Positions 9,101 to 16,702 of a DNA stretch of 64,000 bases are shown in pieces. How positions within the stretch are numbered: the stretch's first letter is position 1; every line of letters starts with the position of its first letter. This stretch comes from Bacteroidaceae bacterium. GTDB taxonomy: Bacteria; Bacteroidota; Bacteroidia; Bacteroidales; Bacteroidaceae. Location of the stretch: assembly GCA_017559845.1 (NCBI GenBank), contig JAFYQQ010000082.1:1-64000 (forward strand). The letters run 5' to 3'. A program made the translations under genes and the position numbers. The notes beneath the pieces were generated by a model. It ran no database searches. It was not told where the DNA came from and saw nothing but the letters and a program-made list of their open reading frames with translations.

Positions 9101-9514
9101 CACCCGCATCTTCTCCACCTTTGGCACGGCATCCGCTCGCTCCGGCCGCTCGGCCTTAGACGGGAGCATAGAGAGAAGTTCATCCGGAACGGGGGTGGCA
9201 TGTACCTGACGCACCAGTTCGGTCAGACAGGCGGCATCATGGGGCAACAGCACGGTCAGTTCCTCTCGGGTGTGTTCATGTAGGTTGTGGCAACGGCCAC
9301 GAAAGTTGTTAATGGGATAATGGAGCGCACGTTCTATCAGATTGTTCTGACACGCAAAAGTCAGTCGGGCAAAAGGGCCACTGAAGTCAATGCCTGTATG
9401 TAGCGTCGCCTCTTCCAGTACAAGGCAGAGAATCCGATACAACTCTGTGTACCGGATTCTGATGTCTTGTGCCGGGTTCCTGAGAACCTCAAGTATTTCG
9501 CTGTAGTGCGGCAA
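6143..9514 (-). CDS. Dna2-like nuclease-helicase (PD-(D/E)XK plus superfamily 1 helicase)
   Basis: A 1123-residue cytoplasmic DNA or RNA processing enzyme. The N-terminal half holds a PD-(D/E)XK nuclease signature near residues 330-390 (GLQGRMDLI, then VLMEQKSGK, then QMLLYQAML). The C-terminal half is a UvrD/UPF1-type helicase: Walker A GPPGTGKTS near 700, Walker B IIDEAS near 820, and late motifs VDTVERYQGSQRDV and NVALTRAREQLVLIG. That order matches Dna2/NAM7 proteins. The start is odd: the first codon after the fucO stop, in the same frame, is TTG (TAA TTG). No ATG appears for more than 100 codons although the region looks coding, so re-initiation at TTG is the best model. Confidence 0.88.
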   Translation of the reverse strand: MPHYSEILEVLRNPAQDIRIRYTELYRILCLVLEEATLHTGIDFSGPFARLTFACQNNLIERALHYPINNFRGRCHNLHEHTREELTVLLPHDAACLTELVRQVHATPVPDELLSMLPSKAERPERADAVPKVEKMRVSVLSWDDRYILAVPEDGFEEQISIDYVDDNGHLGGWAHLKPLLNVGTQLGLLNCVAREGIFHPEVIILEPDYLVDVSTVAACFKAYGITPYAHLTNRLGTKEASPATLLGNFAGQLLDEEVSRQRASTEAEDGYADSARRFMHMNVLQILSVKDQFSGFHSKAQSQLANIRKILQQAVRHDKALDMDHVLLEASFMCEALGLQGRMDLITDDCRVLMEQKSGKRDEFRNRHVESHYVQMLLYQAMLHYGFGIRNDDISCYLLYSKYEDGLLKEGAAPQLLKQALQIRNQMVWLNFRLCKGGTQLLEQLVPEHFRGVGCSDRFWNEYVKDPLARLLDAVKNAPAEAKAYYHRMTGFVAQEHLLAKIGAPGREADGMASLWKCSLEEKLLAGNILLDLKIIQTIDRDENGTEQVVLQFSETNELGIPNFRKGDSVIMYAYPDNTVPNACGTILFRCTILAFNLDSVELQLRTPQRNRRIFEQTDSRVWAVEHDCVESGFSALYRSVYSLLTTTEDRRRLLMAQRQPEADPAVALCLDFSMDGKCPHFNQLVLRARQAKDYFMLVGPPGTGKTSFGLVNILLETLAHPEESVLLLSYTNRAVDEICSKLVQHGIDFIRIGRPHACSEAYHPYLLEQRIKPLGRIDDIDHLLRQTRVFVGTTSSISSHAELLQLKTFDMAIIDEASQILEPQIMGILCATCHGEPSIKKFVMIGDHKQLPAVVLQPSQTSAVSDPLLNGMGLMDCRESLFQRLVRLQERAFGTESPYMFTFTRQGRMHPDVAHFAVKSFYEDNLGPVPLPHQLSPLHFPVVDADCPLQQILASRRTVFFPSSAPVDNLSPKTNACEARMIARTVQSVYRLYRQNRKPFLPHESVGVIVPYRLQIVQVMQEIASLGIPELDGITVDTVERYQGSQRDVIIYGFTVRQPYQLQFLCSQSFVEQGAVIDRKLNVALTRAREQLVLIGNPAILSLDEVHRRLIEEIGSTTFPE

Positions 9515-10669
9515 TTACAATACCTTTTTATAAAGTTCAATGATTTCCGCTTCGGTCACATCGCGAGGATTGCCGGGCGTGCAGACGTCGGTAATGGCCT
9601 GTGCGGCAAGTGCGGGAATGTCCGCTTCCGTGATGCCGATCTCTGACAGATGCTGGGGAATGCCCACACGAATGCTGAGCTCGCGTACCGCATCCACAGC
9701 TGCCTGAGCAGCTTCTTCGGGAGTCATGCCGGTGGTGTCCACACCCATGTGCTGGGCTATGATGCCATATTTCTCTATGCGGGTGGGCATATTGAATTCC
9801 ATGATGGTGGGCAACAGCAACGCATTGGCCACACCGTGGGGAATGTCATGCAAGGATCCCATGGGATGAGCCATGCCATGCACCAGTCCAAGTCCTACAT
9901 TGGAGAATGCCTGTGCGGCTATGTACTGTGCCAGCGCCATACCCTCGCGTCCCACTGGATTAGTGGGTTCTTCCACAGCGATGGGCAGGTTCTCGGCAAT
10001 CATCTTAATGGCCTGCAGCTCATACATGTCGCTCATGATCCATGCGCCCTTGGTGATATAGCCTTCGATGGCGTGGGTCAGGGCGTCCATACCCGTGGCT
10101 GCCGTCAGTCCCTTGGGCAGGCTGTACATCAGTTCGGGGTCAACAATGGCCACGGCCGGGATGTCGTTGGGATCCACACACACCATCTTGGCCTGACGTT
10201 CCTCGTCAATGATGACATAGTTTATCGTCACCTCTGCTCCTGTGCCGGCTGTGGTGGGAAGGGCAATGATGGGCACACTCTTGTTCTTTGTGGGAGCGCA
10301 TCCTTCCAAAGAGACGATGTCGCCAAATTCAGGGTTGTTGGCCACAATGCCTATACCCTTTGCCGTGTCCATGCTGGAACCGCCGCCAATGGCTATGATG
10401 CAGTCTGCTCCGCTGGCCTTGAACGCCTCCACACCTTGCTTCACGTTGGTTACTGTGGGGTTGGGCTTAATCTCACTGTAGATATCGTAGGGGAATCCCA
10501 TCTCGTCCAGTACATCGGTTACCATCTTTGTGGTTCCCACCTTGATGAGACCTTTGTCCGATGTGACAAGAGCCTTCTTGACTCCCATTCGGGTCAGTAC
10601 TTCAGGCAACTCCTTGCGGGCGCCGGGGCCGAAGTAAGAAACTTCGTTCAGAATAAATCTTTGTGCCAT
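9515..10669 (-). CDS. fucO: lactaldehyde reductase / iron-dependent alcohol dehydrogenase
   Basis: Group III iron-containing dehydrogenase of 384 residues, co-linear with E. coli FucO. FucO reduces L-lactaldehyde to 1,2-propanediol with NADH during fucose or rhamnose breakdown. GGGSSMDTAKG (96-106) binds NAD. Metal ligands match D195, H199, H264 and H278 (MDALTHAIEGYI, LGLVHGMAHP, DIPHGVANA). It lies 20 bases downstream of the sialate esterase-like gene and abuts the helicase gene, so the three form one transcription unit. No fucose or rhamnose isomerase, kinase or aldolase is present nearby, so the in vivo substrate is inferred. Confidence 0.93.
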   Translation of the reverse strand: MAQRFILNEVSYFGPGARKELPEVLTRMGVKKALVTSDKGLIKVGTTKMVTDVLDEMGFPYDIYSEIKPNPTVTNVKQGVEAFKASGADCIIAIGGGSSMDTAKGIGIVANNPEFGDIVSLEGCAPTKNKSVPIIALPTTAGTGAEVTINYVIIDEERQAKMVCVDPNDIPAVAIVDPELMYSLPKGLTAATGMDALTHAIEGYITKGAWIMSDMYELQAIKMIAENLPIAVEEPTNPVGREGMALAQYIAAQAFSNVGLGLVHGMAHPMGSLHDIPHGVANALLLPTIMEFNMPTRIEKYGIIAQHMGVDTTGMTPEEAAQAAVDAVRELSIRVGIPQHLSEIGITEADIPALAAQAITDVCTPGNPRDVTEAEIIELYKKVL

Positions 10670-10689
10670 AAATATAATGTATTAGAGGG

Positions 10690-12657
10690 TTATTTGTTTG
10701 ATACTTGCCAGTTGTCCGTGCGGAAGGGAGTTACAGGGAAGTTGCCCTCGGTATGCAATGTACAGGTGGGATTGTCCGCCCATCCGTAACGAACGGCCAC
10801 CGGATACTTCACTTTGTTGCTTCTTACAATTACCTTCTTGCCGTCTGTCTTGGCGCTTGCCACATACCACTTGTGGTCGGGTCCCGCAATGGTAAATCCG
10901 GGCAGATTGTTGTCCTGGATGAAGGGTTCGCTTCCTTCGGGATAGTCAAACTCGATGTGTACTTCATCACCAATGACCTGATACTTTTTATAGATAGGTG
11001 CGGTATAGACAACATCCTTCTTTCCATAAGTCTTGTGCAAGGCAATGGCAGCCATACGTCGGCCCAGTTCGCGCTTGCTCTTGGGGTGAATGTCCTTGGC
11101 ATCGCCGATGTCTATGTTGCAGGCCATGCCCGTATTGTGCAGGGTAAGTGCCTTCTCCTGAGTCTCGCGCAAAAGTGCCCATTCTGAATCGGGCTGCACG
11201 TCTCTTGGGGTCAAGTAGTTGGCCAGCTGGGCAAAGTAGAAGGGCATGTCGGGCTGTTGCCATTTATCGCGCCACTCCTGGATAAGAGTCTGGAAGAGAC
11301 TTTCGTGCTGCACAGCCGCACCCACATTGGAACATCCCTGATACCAGAGCACACCCTTTATGGGGAAGTCAATCAGAGGATTGATCATTGCATTGTAAAG
11401 CACAGAGGGGTAATGGCTGTTCACCGTCTTGGGACGTTCGCCAAAATGAGCCACATTCAGGCCCACAGCATATTGCCATCCTCCGGCCAAAGAAGTCTTC
11501 TGACCACCAACGGTATAGTGCAGTTGGTCTGCCTTGCTCAGGAAACCACCACCGTTGCCCATGTCAGATACTCTCACAGCAATGACATTGCGGCCGGCCT
11601 TTACCAAGTTTCCAGGTATGGTGTACAAGCGGTTATTGGCGTATCCGCTTGTCTGGCCCACTTGTTCGCCATTGAAATATGTAATGTCGGCATCGTCCAC
11701 TTGACCCAGGTTCAGTTGTATGTCCTTACCAGCCATCGCCTGCGGAATCTCTATGGTCTTACGGAACCATACCACACCATCCAGGCCGGGCAATCCCTTG
11801 CCTTCCCAAGCACCGGGCAGGGTCATGGTGGGCCAATTCTTGTCATCAATCTCGGCCTTGAACCAGGGACGAGCCGTTGTCAGACCGATGTCACGGGTGT
11901 TATAGGTATCATTCCACTCCTGCTGGATACGGGCCATTTCATCTGCCAATTTGGAACCTTTCTGCTCCATCCATGCCATCTGTTCCTGGAATCCCATCAC
12001 TCGGCCCAGGGCTTCTGCACTGATCCAAGCCTGTGCAGGTGTGCCGCCCCAGTTGGAGTCTATCACGCCAATGGGTATTTTCAGCTCGTTCCACAGCTGA
12101 CTGGCAAAGAAATAGCAGACAGCACTGAATTCGGGAACCGTTTTCGGAGAGCATTCCTGCCATCCGTCCATGTTATATTCCAGATTAAAGCAGTCGCGTT
12201 CCTTCAGATCCAGCACGTTCTTTACCTGGAACAGGCGGATGTTAGGATAATTTGCATTTGCAATTTCCTCTTCATAGTTGAACACCTTTCCCCATCCAGC
12301 AAGGGGCATATCCATGTTACTCTGTCCGCTGCCGAGCCACACCTCGCCCACCAGCACGTTCTTCAGCATTGTGTCCTCGCCATCGGAGAAAAGCAGTGTA
12401 TAAGGTTCGCAACTCGCCTTGGGCGTAGCCACCTCCATATACCAATGACCTCTGGCATCGGACTTGGTGTTGATGGCCGCACGGCTCCATCCCGTCTGAA
12501 GGGTTACATCCGCATTGGGTCGTGCCCTTCCATGAATTTTCAATGTGGATTTCTGTTGCAACACCATATTGTCGGTGTACACACTGGGCAAGGTAATCTT
12601 AGCCTGTGCCATCATGCCGCAAGCCAAAAGTGCGGCAGTAAAAAAAGTTTTCCTCAT
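10690..12657 (-). CDS. secreted sialate O-acetylesterase-like SGNH hydrolase
   Basis: 655 residues with signal peptide MRKTFFTAALLACGMMAQA. The SGNH/GDSL esterase blocks are split by an inserted galactose-binding-like beta domain (about 280-390). Catalytic Ser113 sits in GSGQSNMDMP, an oxyanion-hole block is LWYQGCSNVG, and the Asp/His pair is in AKDIHPKSKREL. Such enzymes remove acetyl groups from sialic acids or from acetylated plant glycans such as xylan (CE20-like), and sequence alone does not decide which. It is first in the run with fucO. A minus-strand -7 TAACTTTG lies at 12751-12744; its -33 element is poor. Confidence 0.88.
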   Translation of the reverse strand: MRKTFFTAALLACGMMAQAKITLPSVYTDNMVLQQKSTLKIHGRARPNADVTLQTGWSRAAINTKSDARGHWYMEVATPKASCEPYTLLFSDGEDTMLKNVLVGEVWLGSGQSNMDMPLAGWGKVFNYEEEIANANYPNIRLFQVKNVLDLKERDCFNLEYNMDGWQECSPKTVPEFSAVCYFFASQLWNELKIPIGVIDSNWGGTPAQAWISAEALGRVMGFQEQMAWMEQKGSKLADEMARIQQEWNDTYNTRDIGLTTARPWFKAEIDDKNWPTMTLPGAWEGKGLPGLDGVVWFRKTIEIPQAMAGKDIQLNLGQVDDADITYFNGEQVGQTSGYANNRLYTIPGNLVKAGRNVIAVRVSDMGNGGGFLSKADQLHYTVGGQKTSLAGGWQYAVGLNVAHFGERPKTVNSHYPSVLYNAMINPLIDFPIKGVLWYQGCSNVGAAVQHESLFQTLIQEWRDKWQQPDMPFYFAQLANYLTPRDVQPDSEWALLRETQEKALTLHNTGMACNIDIGDAKDIHPKSKRELGRRMAAIALHKTYGKKDVVYTAPIYKKYQVIGDEVHIEFDYPEGSEPFIQDNNLPGFTIAGPDHKWYVASAKTDGKKVIVRSNKVKYPVAVRYGWADNPTCTLHTEGNFPVTPFRTDNWQVSNK

Positions 12658-12857
12658 CTCCTTATTTTTTTTATGTTTTAATTCGTATCAGATTTATGTC
12701 CGAAACCCTATTGCCATATACGGATCGGAGCATCTATACACCACAAAGTTAGACAAAAAACCCTTTGCAAGCCATAAAAATCTGACAAAAACATGTTCTG
12801 ATGGTGCTTTTTTCATACCTTTGTTACAAAATCAAATAACTTTAATCCCATTAAGAC

Positions 12858-13685
12858 ATGAAAAAAAGCTTTTTTGCATCACTGATGATGCTGGTTTCGC
12901 TGGCAACATTCGCCCAGCCCCAAGTTGTTGCACACCGAGGATATTGGAAGACCGACGGCAGCGCACAGAACTCTGTAACCTCCATGGAACTTGCCGCCAA
13001 ACACAAACTCTACGGCTGCGAGTTTGACGTATGGATGACTTCAGACGGCATTCTGGTTTGTAATCACGATGGAGTAATTGACGGCATCCGCATTGAGGAC
13101 GTGCCCTATGCCAAGGTGCAGTATTGCAAGATGAGCAACGGTGAGTTGATGCCCACCGTGGCACAATACCTTCGCGAGGGCGCCAAATACCCCCACTTGA
13201 AAATGGTGTTCGAGATCAAGACCCACAAAAACAACGAGCGCAACGCCAAGGTTGTGGATCAAGTAGTGCGTTTGGTGCGCGAACTGGGCGTACAGAGTCA
13301 GGTGGAATACATCGCTTTCAGTCAGTTCATCTGCGAGCGTCTGCACCAGTTGGAACCACAGGCAAAGGTGGCATTCCTCAACGGCAACCTCACACCCAAA
13401 GAAGTGAAGGCATTGGGACTGACCGGTATCGACTACCACCATTCCGTTTTCAAGAAGAACCCCTCATGGCTGAAGGAAGCTAAGGAGTGCGGTCTGGAAG
13501 TGAACGTATGGACGGTAAATGACGAGAAAGACCTCATAGAGCATGCCGCCAACCCCTACATCGACCTCATCACCACCGATGAGCCTATCATGCTGAAAAA
13601 GATTCTCAAAGGCGGCAAGAAGAACAAAGCAGGAAAAGGCAAGGACGGCAAGAAGAACAAGAAAAACAAGAAGGCAAAGAAGTAA
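12858..13685 (+). CDS. glycerophosphodiester phosphodiesterase with Lys-rich tail
   Basis: 275 residues with signal peptide MKKSFFASLMMLVSLATFAQ. The GDPD TIM-barrel motifs are clear: VAHRGYW (H26, R27), EFDVWMTSDG (E55, D57), CNHDG (H70), EIKTHKNN and a C-terminal NVWTVNDEKDL. It would hydrolyse deacylated phospholipid glycerophosphodiesters in the periplasm to glycerol-3-phosphate and an alcohol. The last 25 or so residues are almost only Lys, Gly and Asn, an unusual basic tail. Promoter: TACCTTTG at 12816-12823, 35 bases before the start. Confidence 0.92.
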   Translation: MKKSFFASLMMLVSLATFAQPQVVAHRGYWKTDGSAQNSVTSMELAAKHKLYGCEFDVWMTSDGILVCNHDGVIDGIRIEDVPYAKVQYCKMSNGELMPTVAQYLREGAKYPHLKMVFEIKTHKNNERNAKVVDQVVRLVRELGVQSQVEYIAFSQFICERLHQLEPQAKVAFLNGNLTPKEVKALGLTGIDYHHSVFKKNPSWLKEAKECGLEVNVWTVNDEKDLIEHAANPYIDLITTDEPIMLKKILKGGKKNKAGKGKDGKKNKKNKKAKK

Positions 13686-13720
13686 TCTAAAGTCTCCAGG
13701 CGTCATGCAAGTGACGTCTG

Positions 13721-13911
13721 GACCATTGGCTATTAGCGGTCTATATACGTCATGCTGATTTTTTTTCAGCATCAGTCCGCGGAAAGGGGGCGGCTATGTT
13801 CGTCAAGACTCGCGGTGAGATCCTGAAACGAGTTCAGGATGACGTTGGGTAAAGCGATAGGCACAACCTGCCATGTCATTTGCATCGCATTTAACCTTTT
13901 AACTTTTAACC
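13721..13911 (+). repeat. imperfect direct repeat, copy 1
   Basis: Copy 1 of a module repeated at 14192-14473. The shared order is GACCATTGGCTATT, CGTCATGCTGA...TCAGCAT, GTCCGCGG, CGCGGTGAGATCCTGAA, CAGGATGACG, ATTTAACC and TTTTAACTTTTAACC. The GATCCTGAA/TTCAGGAT arms form a tight hairpin here with a short loop (13819-13840). I see no coding sequence. The end of the copy can also pair with the TTAAAAGGTTAAAAG run near 13965-13988. Confidence 0.75.
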
Positions 13912-14191
13912 GTTACTGAAACGGATGTGGATTAAGAACGGTTGGAAATTTTATGCCAAGACGTTAAAAGGTTAAAAGGTTAAAAGTTAAATTTGACGAA
14001 ATGTGTTTTTGACAAGCGGTTAAGATAACTGTCTGCTGATATGTGCAAATCGCGCGTGCGCGTTTTATTATTTATATTATTATATTAAGTATAATATACT
14101 AATACTAATAAAGAGTATTAGGGTATTGGTTTTCTTTATGAGTCACACCAACCTCTCGCGGTGAGAAGACGATTAACATTCGAAGGTTGTT

Positions 14192-14473
14192 GACCATTGG
14201 CTATTGGCTGTTAGCAGTTAGCTGTTGGCTATCTATAGACGTCATGCTGAATTCAGTTCAGCATCTGTCCGCGGTGAAGGGTCGGATATGTACATCAAAA
14301 CGCGCGGTGAGATCCTGAACTAAATTATTCGCCTTCGCTCATCGAAAACATCTTTATATTTTTTGTATGAGGTATGGTCAGGATGACGGTAGGCTATAGA
14401 AGGACTTTGGATGAAGTGTTCAGAACAACCTACGATGTCGTTTGCATCACATTTAACCTTTTAACTTTTAACC
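14192..14473 (+). repeat. imperfect direct repeat, copy 2 with a 58-base insert
   Basis: Same module order as copy 1. Between the GATCCTGAA arm (14311-14319) and the TCAGGATGACG arm (14378-14388) it holds a 58-base insert (14320-14377) where copy 1 has 6 bases. An extra GCTGTTAGCAGTTAGC stretch is near its start. The whole 13686-14627 gap (942 bases) contains these two copies, AT-rich spacer around 14060-14130, and no gene I can support. Confidence 0.75.
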
Positions 14474-14627
14474 TTCCCTGGACTGGTGGGATGAGTCTGG
14501 CAACTATAACGGAACAACGGATATGCCATGCCTTCGTTCCATCACTACTGATGACGGGACGAAGGCATAACTGATGGCGGAACGAAACGTAAGTTGAGGG
14601 TACTAGATGAATGCTTTGACGGCCATG

Positions 14628-16550
14628 CTATTCTTTGGCATGTGCAGAAGCCTGGGACGAATTTTCCGTCTCCAGCCACCACTTCAGCAATTCAAAGAAG
14701 GAGGGCGCATCCAAGAGTTCAATGCTGGGGTTGAGCCGCTTGGCCTCGGCAATGGTTTCTTCGTACCACTTGGGACTTTTCAGGATGCAGCGGAACCAGT
14801 GGAAAGGTATGCCCCCACGGTCGCGGATGCGGTCCACCAGCACTTGGGCGGCAACCTTGGGGTCATTTGACACCAAGTCCCAGTCGCTGCGGAGAACAGG
14901 CATCCCCTTGTACAAGGAAGCGGGCGGACACTTCTGCGGCACAATGCTACGAGGGCTGAAACGGGAATAGGCGTCCAGCGAGCGAGTGCCCATGGCGGGT
15001 CCATTGCCGTCTATGATAAAACCAGTAATGTCAATGCCCCACTGACGATAGAACCGTTGGCAATGACGTTCCCATGCGCGCACTCGGTCAGTTGTCCCCT
15101 GGAGACTGTCTTCATACTCTGCCGTTCCAGGCATCAGATAACCCGCACCATTGTCCGCACTTACGAAATAGTCGTTATGAGAGGCTGTCTGACGCAGATA
15201 ATGCAGCACATGGGGGGCACGCTGGGCAAGGACGGGACTGATGGCCCACATCATGGGCAGACGTCCTCGTTCGGGAGCATCCCACAGCCGAGGCAGACAC
15301 TGGCTCACCCAGGAAGAGGCATCATAATCGCCCACATAGACCACAATGAAGTTCTTGCCTTTTGCCAACTGGCCGTCAGCACTGATGAGTCCGCTGCTGA
15401 CAAGCTGTTCACGTTCCACCCACTTCTGGGGATAGGTCTTCTTCAATGGGAAATGCTGCCAGAAAGAGGCATTCGCCATGGCGCCATAGCCGATGGCATC
15501 GGCATCCTTAAAGGCATTGTAATGACTTATGAACTCAGAGAACTGCCATTCTGTGGCCACATCTTCATGCAAACCGCCAGCACGACGGGTATATTTGTAT
15601 GCCCATGCCGGAAAACCTCCTATGTAACACATCTCTTTCCCCTTTCCCAAACGATATGCCTGGGAGAGAAGTTCGCTTAAGGTGGCGGCATCAGTGCCCA
15701 ACGGCTGTGAGGGTTCATCTGTGGCTGGCTCATCCGCCCAAGGGGAGAGGTCGAAGAAGAAGCCACCCTTTGAGACAAAAAAGTCATGATTGGAAAGCAG
15801 ATGATGGTTCATGGGGGCAGAACGCGGTTTATTGCGCCAATACTGGTCTATGTAGTAACCGGCATATCTGCCCTTGCAACGTCCGGTCTTCATATATTTC
15901 TCTATAAACCACAGATAGGAGTCGCACTTGACGGAACCTGAAGACGGACGGTCGCAACCCGGAAGCGTGCCTTTTCCCGTAAACATGGAACTGCCGTCGG
16001 GATTCACCAGCCAGCACTTGACCGGAATTGCGGATTCTCCCAATACCAGACGACTGTATAACGACTGTGGACGGGGGTCGTAGCGCAAGGCGATAAGGTT
16101 CTCTGCCCCTGCCACAGAAGAAGCCACATTACTGGTGGAAGGGACATTGGAGTCATACACCACAGCGCCCTTGACACAACTTCGGAAAGCGGCCACCGCA
16201 TCTTCCACCCTATTGCACGGAATGCTGTCACAGGCATGGAGCCACTCGCCCTTCCTGCGGTAAATGTTCCACCAGTGCGAATCAATGTCTATGCCATGAC
16301 TGGTTACATAACGCACATACAAGCGCGGAGAGGTGCGGTTTACAATGCCCTGAAGGGTGGAGGCACAATGCAGGGCATCCCACATGTCAAGGACCTGTAT
16401 GCTATCGTTTAGGTCGGTTTGGTGCAACGCATGCAAATCAAGGAAGACAACCTCCTTCTTGGACGCAAATCCGCCTTGACTCAGCAACAAGGCGACCAAG
16501 AATAGCCATAATATTTGTTTCTTACCGCCAATGTTCATGTTCTGTTTCAT
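14628..16550 (-). CDS. secreted GxGYxYP-family protein (putative glycoside hydrolase)
   Basis: 640 residues with an N-terminal signal segment (LWLFLVALLLSQGGFASKK); the ATG four codons inside is an alternative start. Conserved blocks of the GxGYxYP family are visible: LDMWDALHCASTLQGIVNR near the N-terminus, YVGDYDASSWV, and DNGAGYLMPG near residue 463, the family-naming motif. Members are predicted (alpha/beta)8 glycan-active enzymes, often next to sulfatases and Gfo/Idh/MocA genes; activity is not established. A terminator separates it from the upstream sulfatase, so it may have its own, unrecognised promoter. Confidence 0.85.
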   Translation of the reverse strand: MKQNMNIGGKKQILWLFLVALLLSQGGFASKKEVVFLDLHALHQTDLNDSIQVLDMWDALHCASTLQGIVNRTSPRLYVRYVTSHGIDIDSHWWNIYRRKGEWLHACDSIPCNRVEDAVAAFRSCVKGAVVYDSNVPSTSNVASSVAGAENLIALRYDPRPQSLYSRLVLGESAIPVKCWLVNPDGSSMFTGKGTLPGCDRPSSGSVKCDSYLWFIEKYMKTGRCKGRYAGYYIDQYWRNKPRSAPMNHHLLSNHDFFVSKGGFFFDLSPWADEPATDEPSQPLGTDAATLSELLSQAYRLGKGKEMCYIGGFPAWAYKYTRRAGGLHEDVATEWQFSEFISHYNAFKDADAIGYGAMANASFWQHFPLKKTYPQKWVEREQLVSSGLISADGQLAKGKNFIVVYVGDYDASSWVSQCLPRLWDAPERGRLPMMWAISPVLAQRAPHVLHYLRQTASHNDYFVSADNGAGYLMPGTAEYEDSLQGTTDRVRAWERHCQRFYRQWGIDITGFIIDGNGPAMGTRSLDAYSRFSPRSIVPQKCPPASLYKGMPVLRSDWDLVSNDPKVAAQVLVDRIRDRGGIPFHWFRCILKSPKWYEETIAEAKRLNPSIELLDAPSFFELLKWWLETENSSQASAHAKE

Positions 16551-16588
16551 TTATTCTGTTCTATTTTCTGTAAACATCATCATAACTA

Positions 16589-16619
16589 AAAGAAGGTTGT
16601 CATCACGACAACCTTTCTT
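16589..16619 (-). terminator. intrinsic terminator after the sulfatase gene
   Basis: Stem AAGGTTGTC (16593-16601) with GACAACCTT (16607-16615), extended by A/T pairs, gives a U-rich tail on the minus strand. It ends the run 20423 to 16703 and separates it from the GxGYxYP gene. Confidence 0.75.
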
Positions 16620-16702
16620 TCTTCATAACATAAAATTTAAAACCATGAATACTATGTATTCAATTGAATTAAGAATCAGTCATCGGCAAATGACGATGTG
16701 CA

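Noticed and set aside
9650..10789. Open frame of 379 codons on the plus strand
   Set aside because: Antisense to fucO, whose metal and NAD motifs are intact.
11257..12681. Open frame of 474 codons on the plus strand
   Set aside because: Antisense to the sialate esterase-like gene, which has a signal peptide and SGNH motifs. The plus frame shows no motif.
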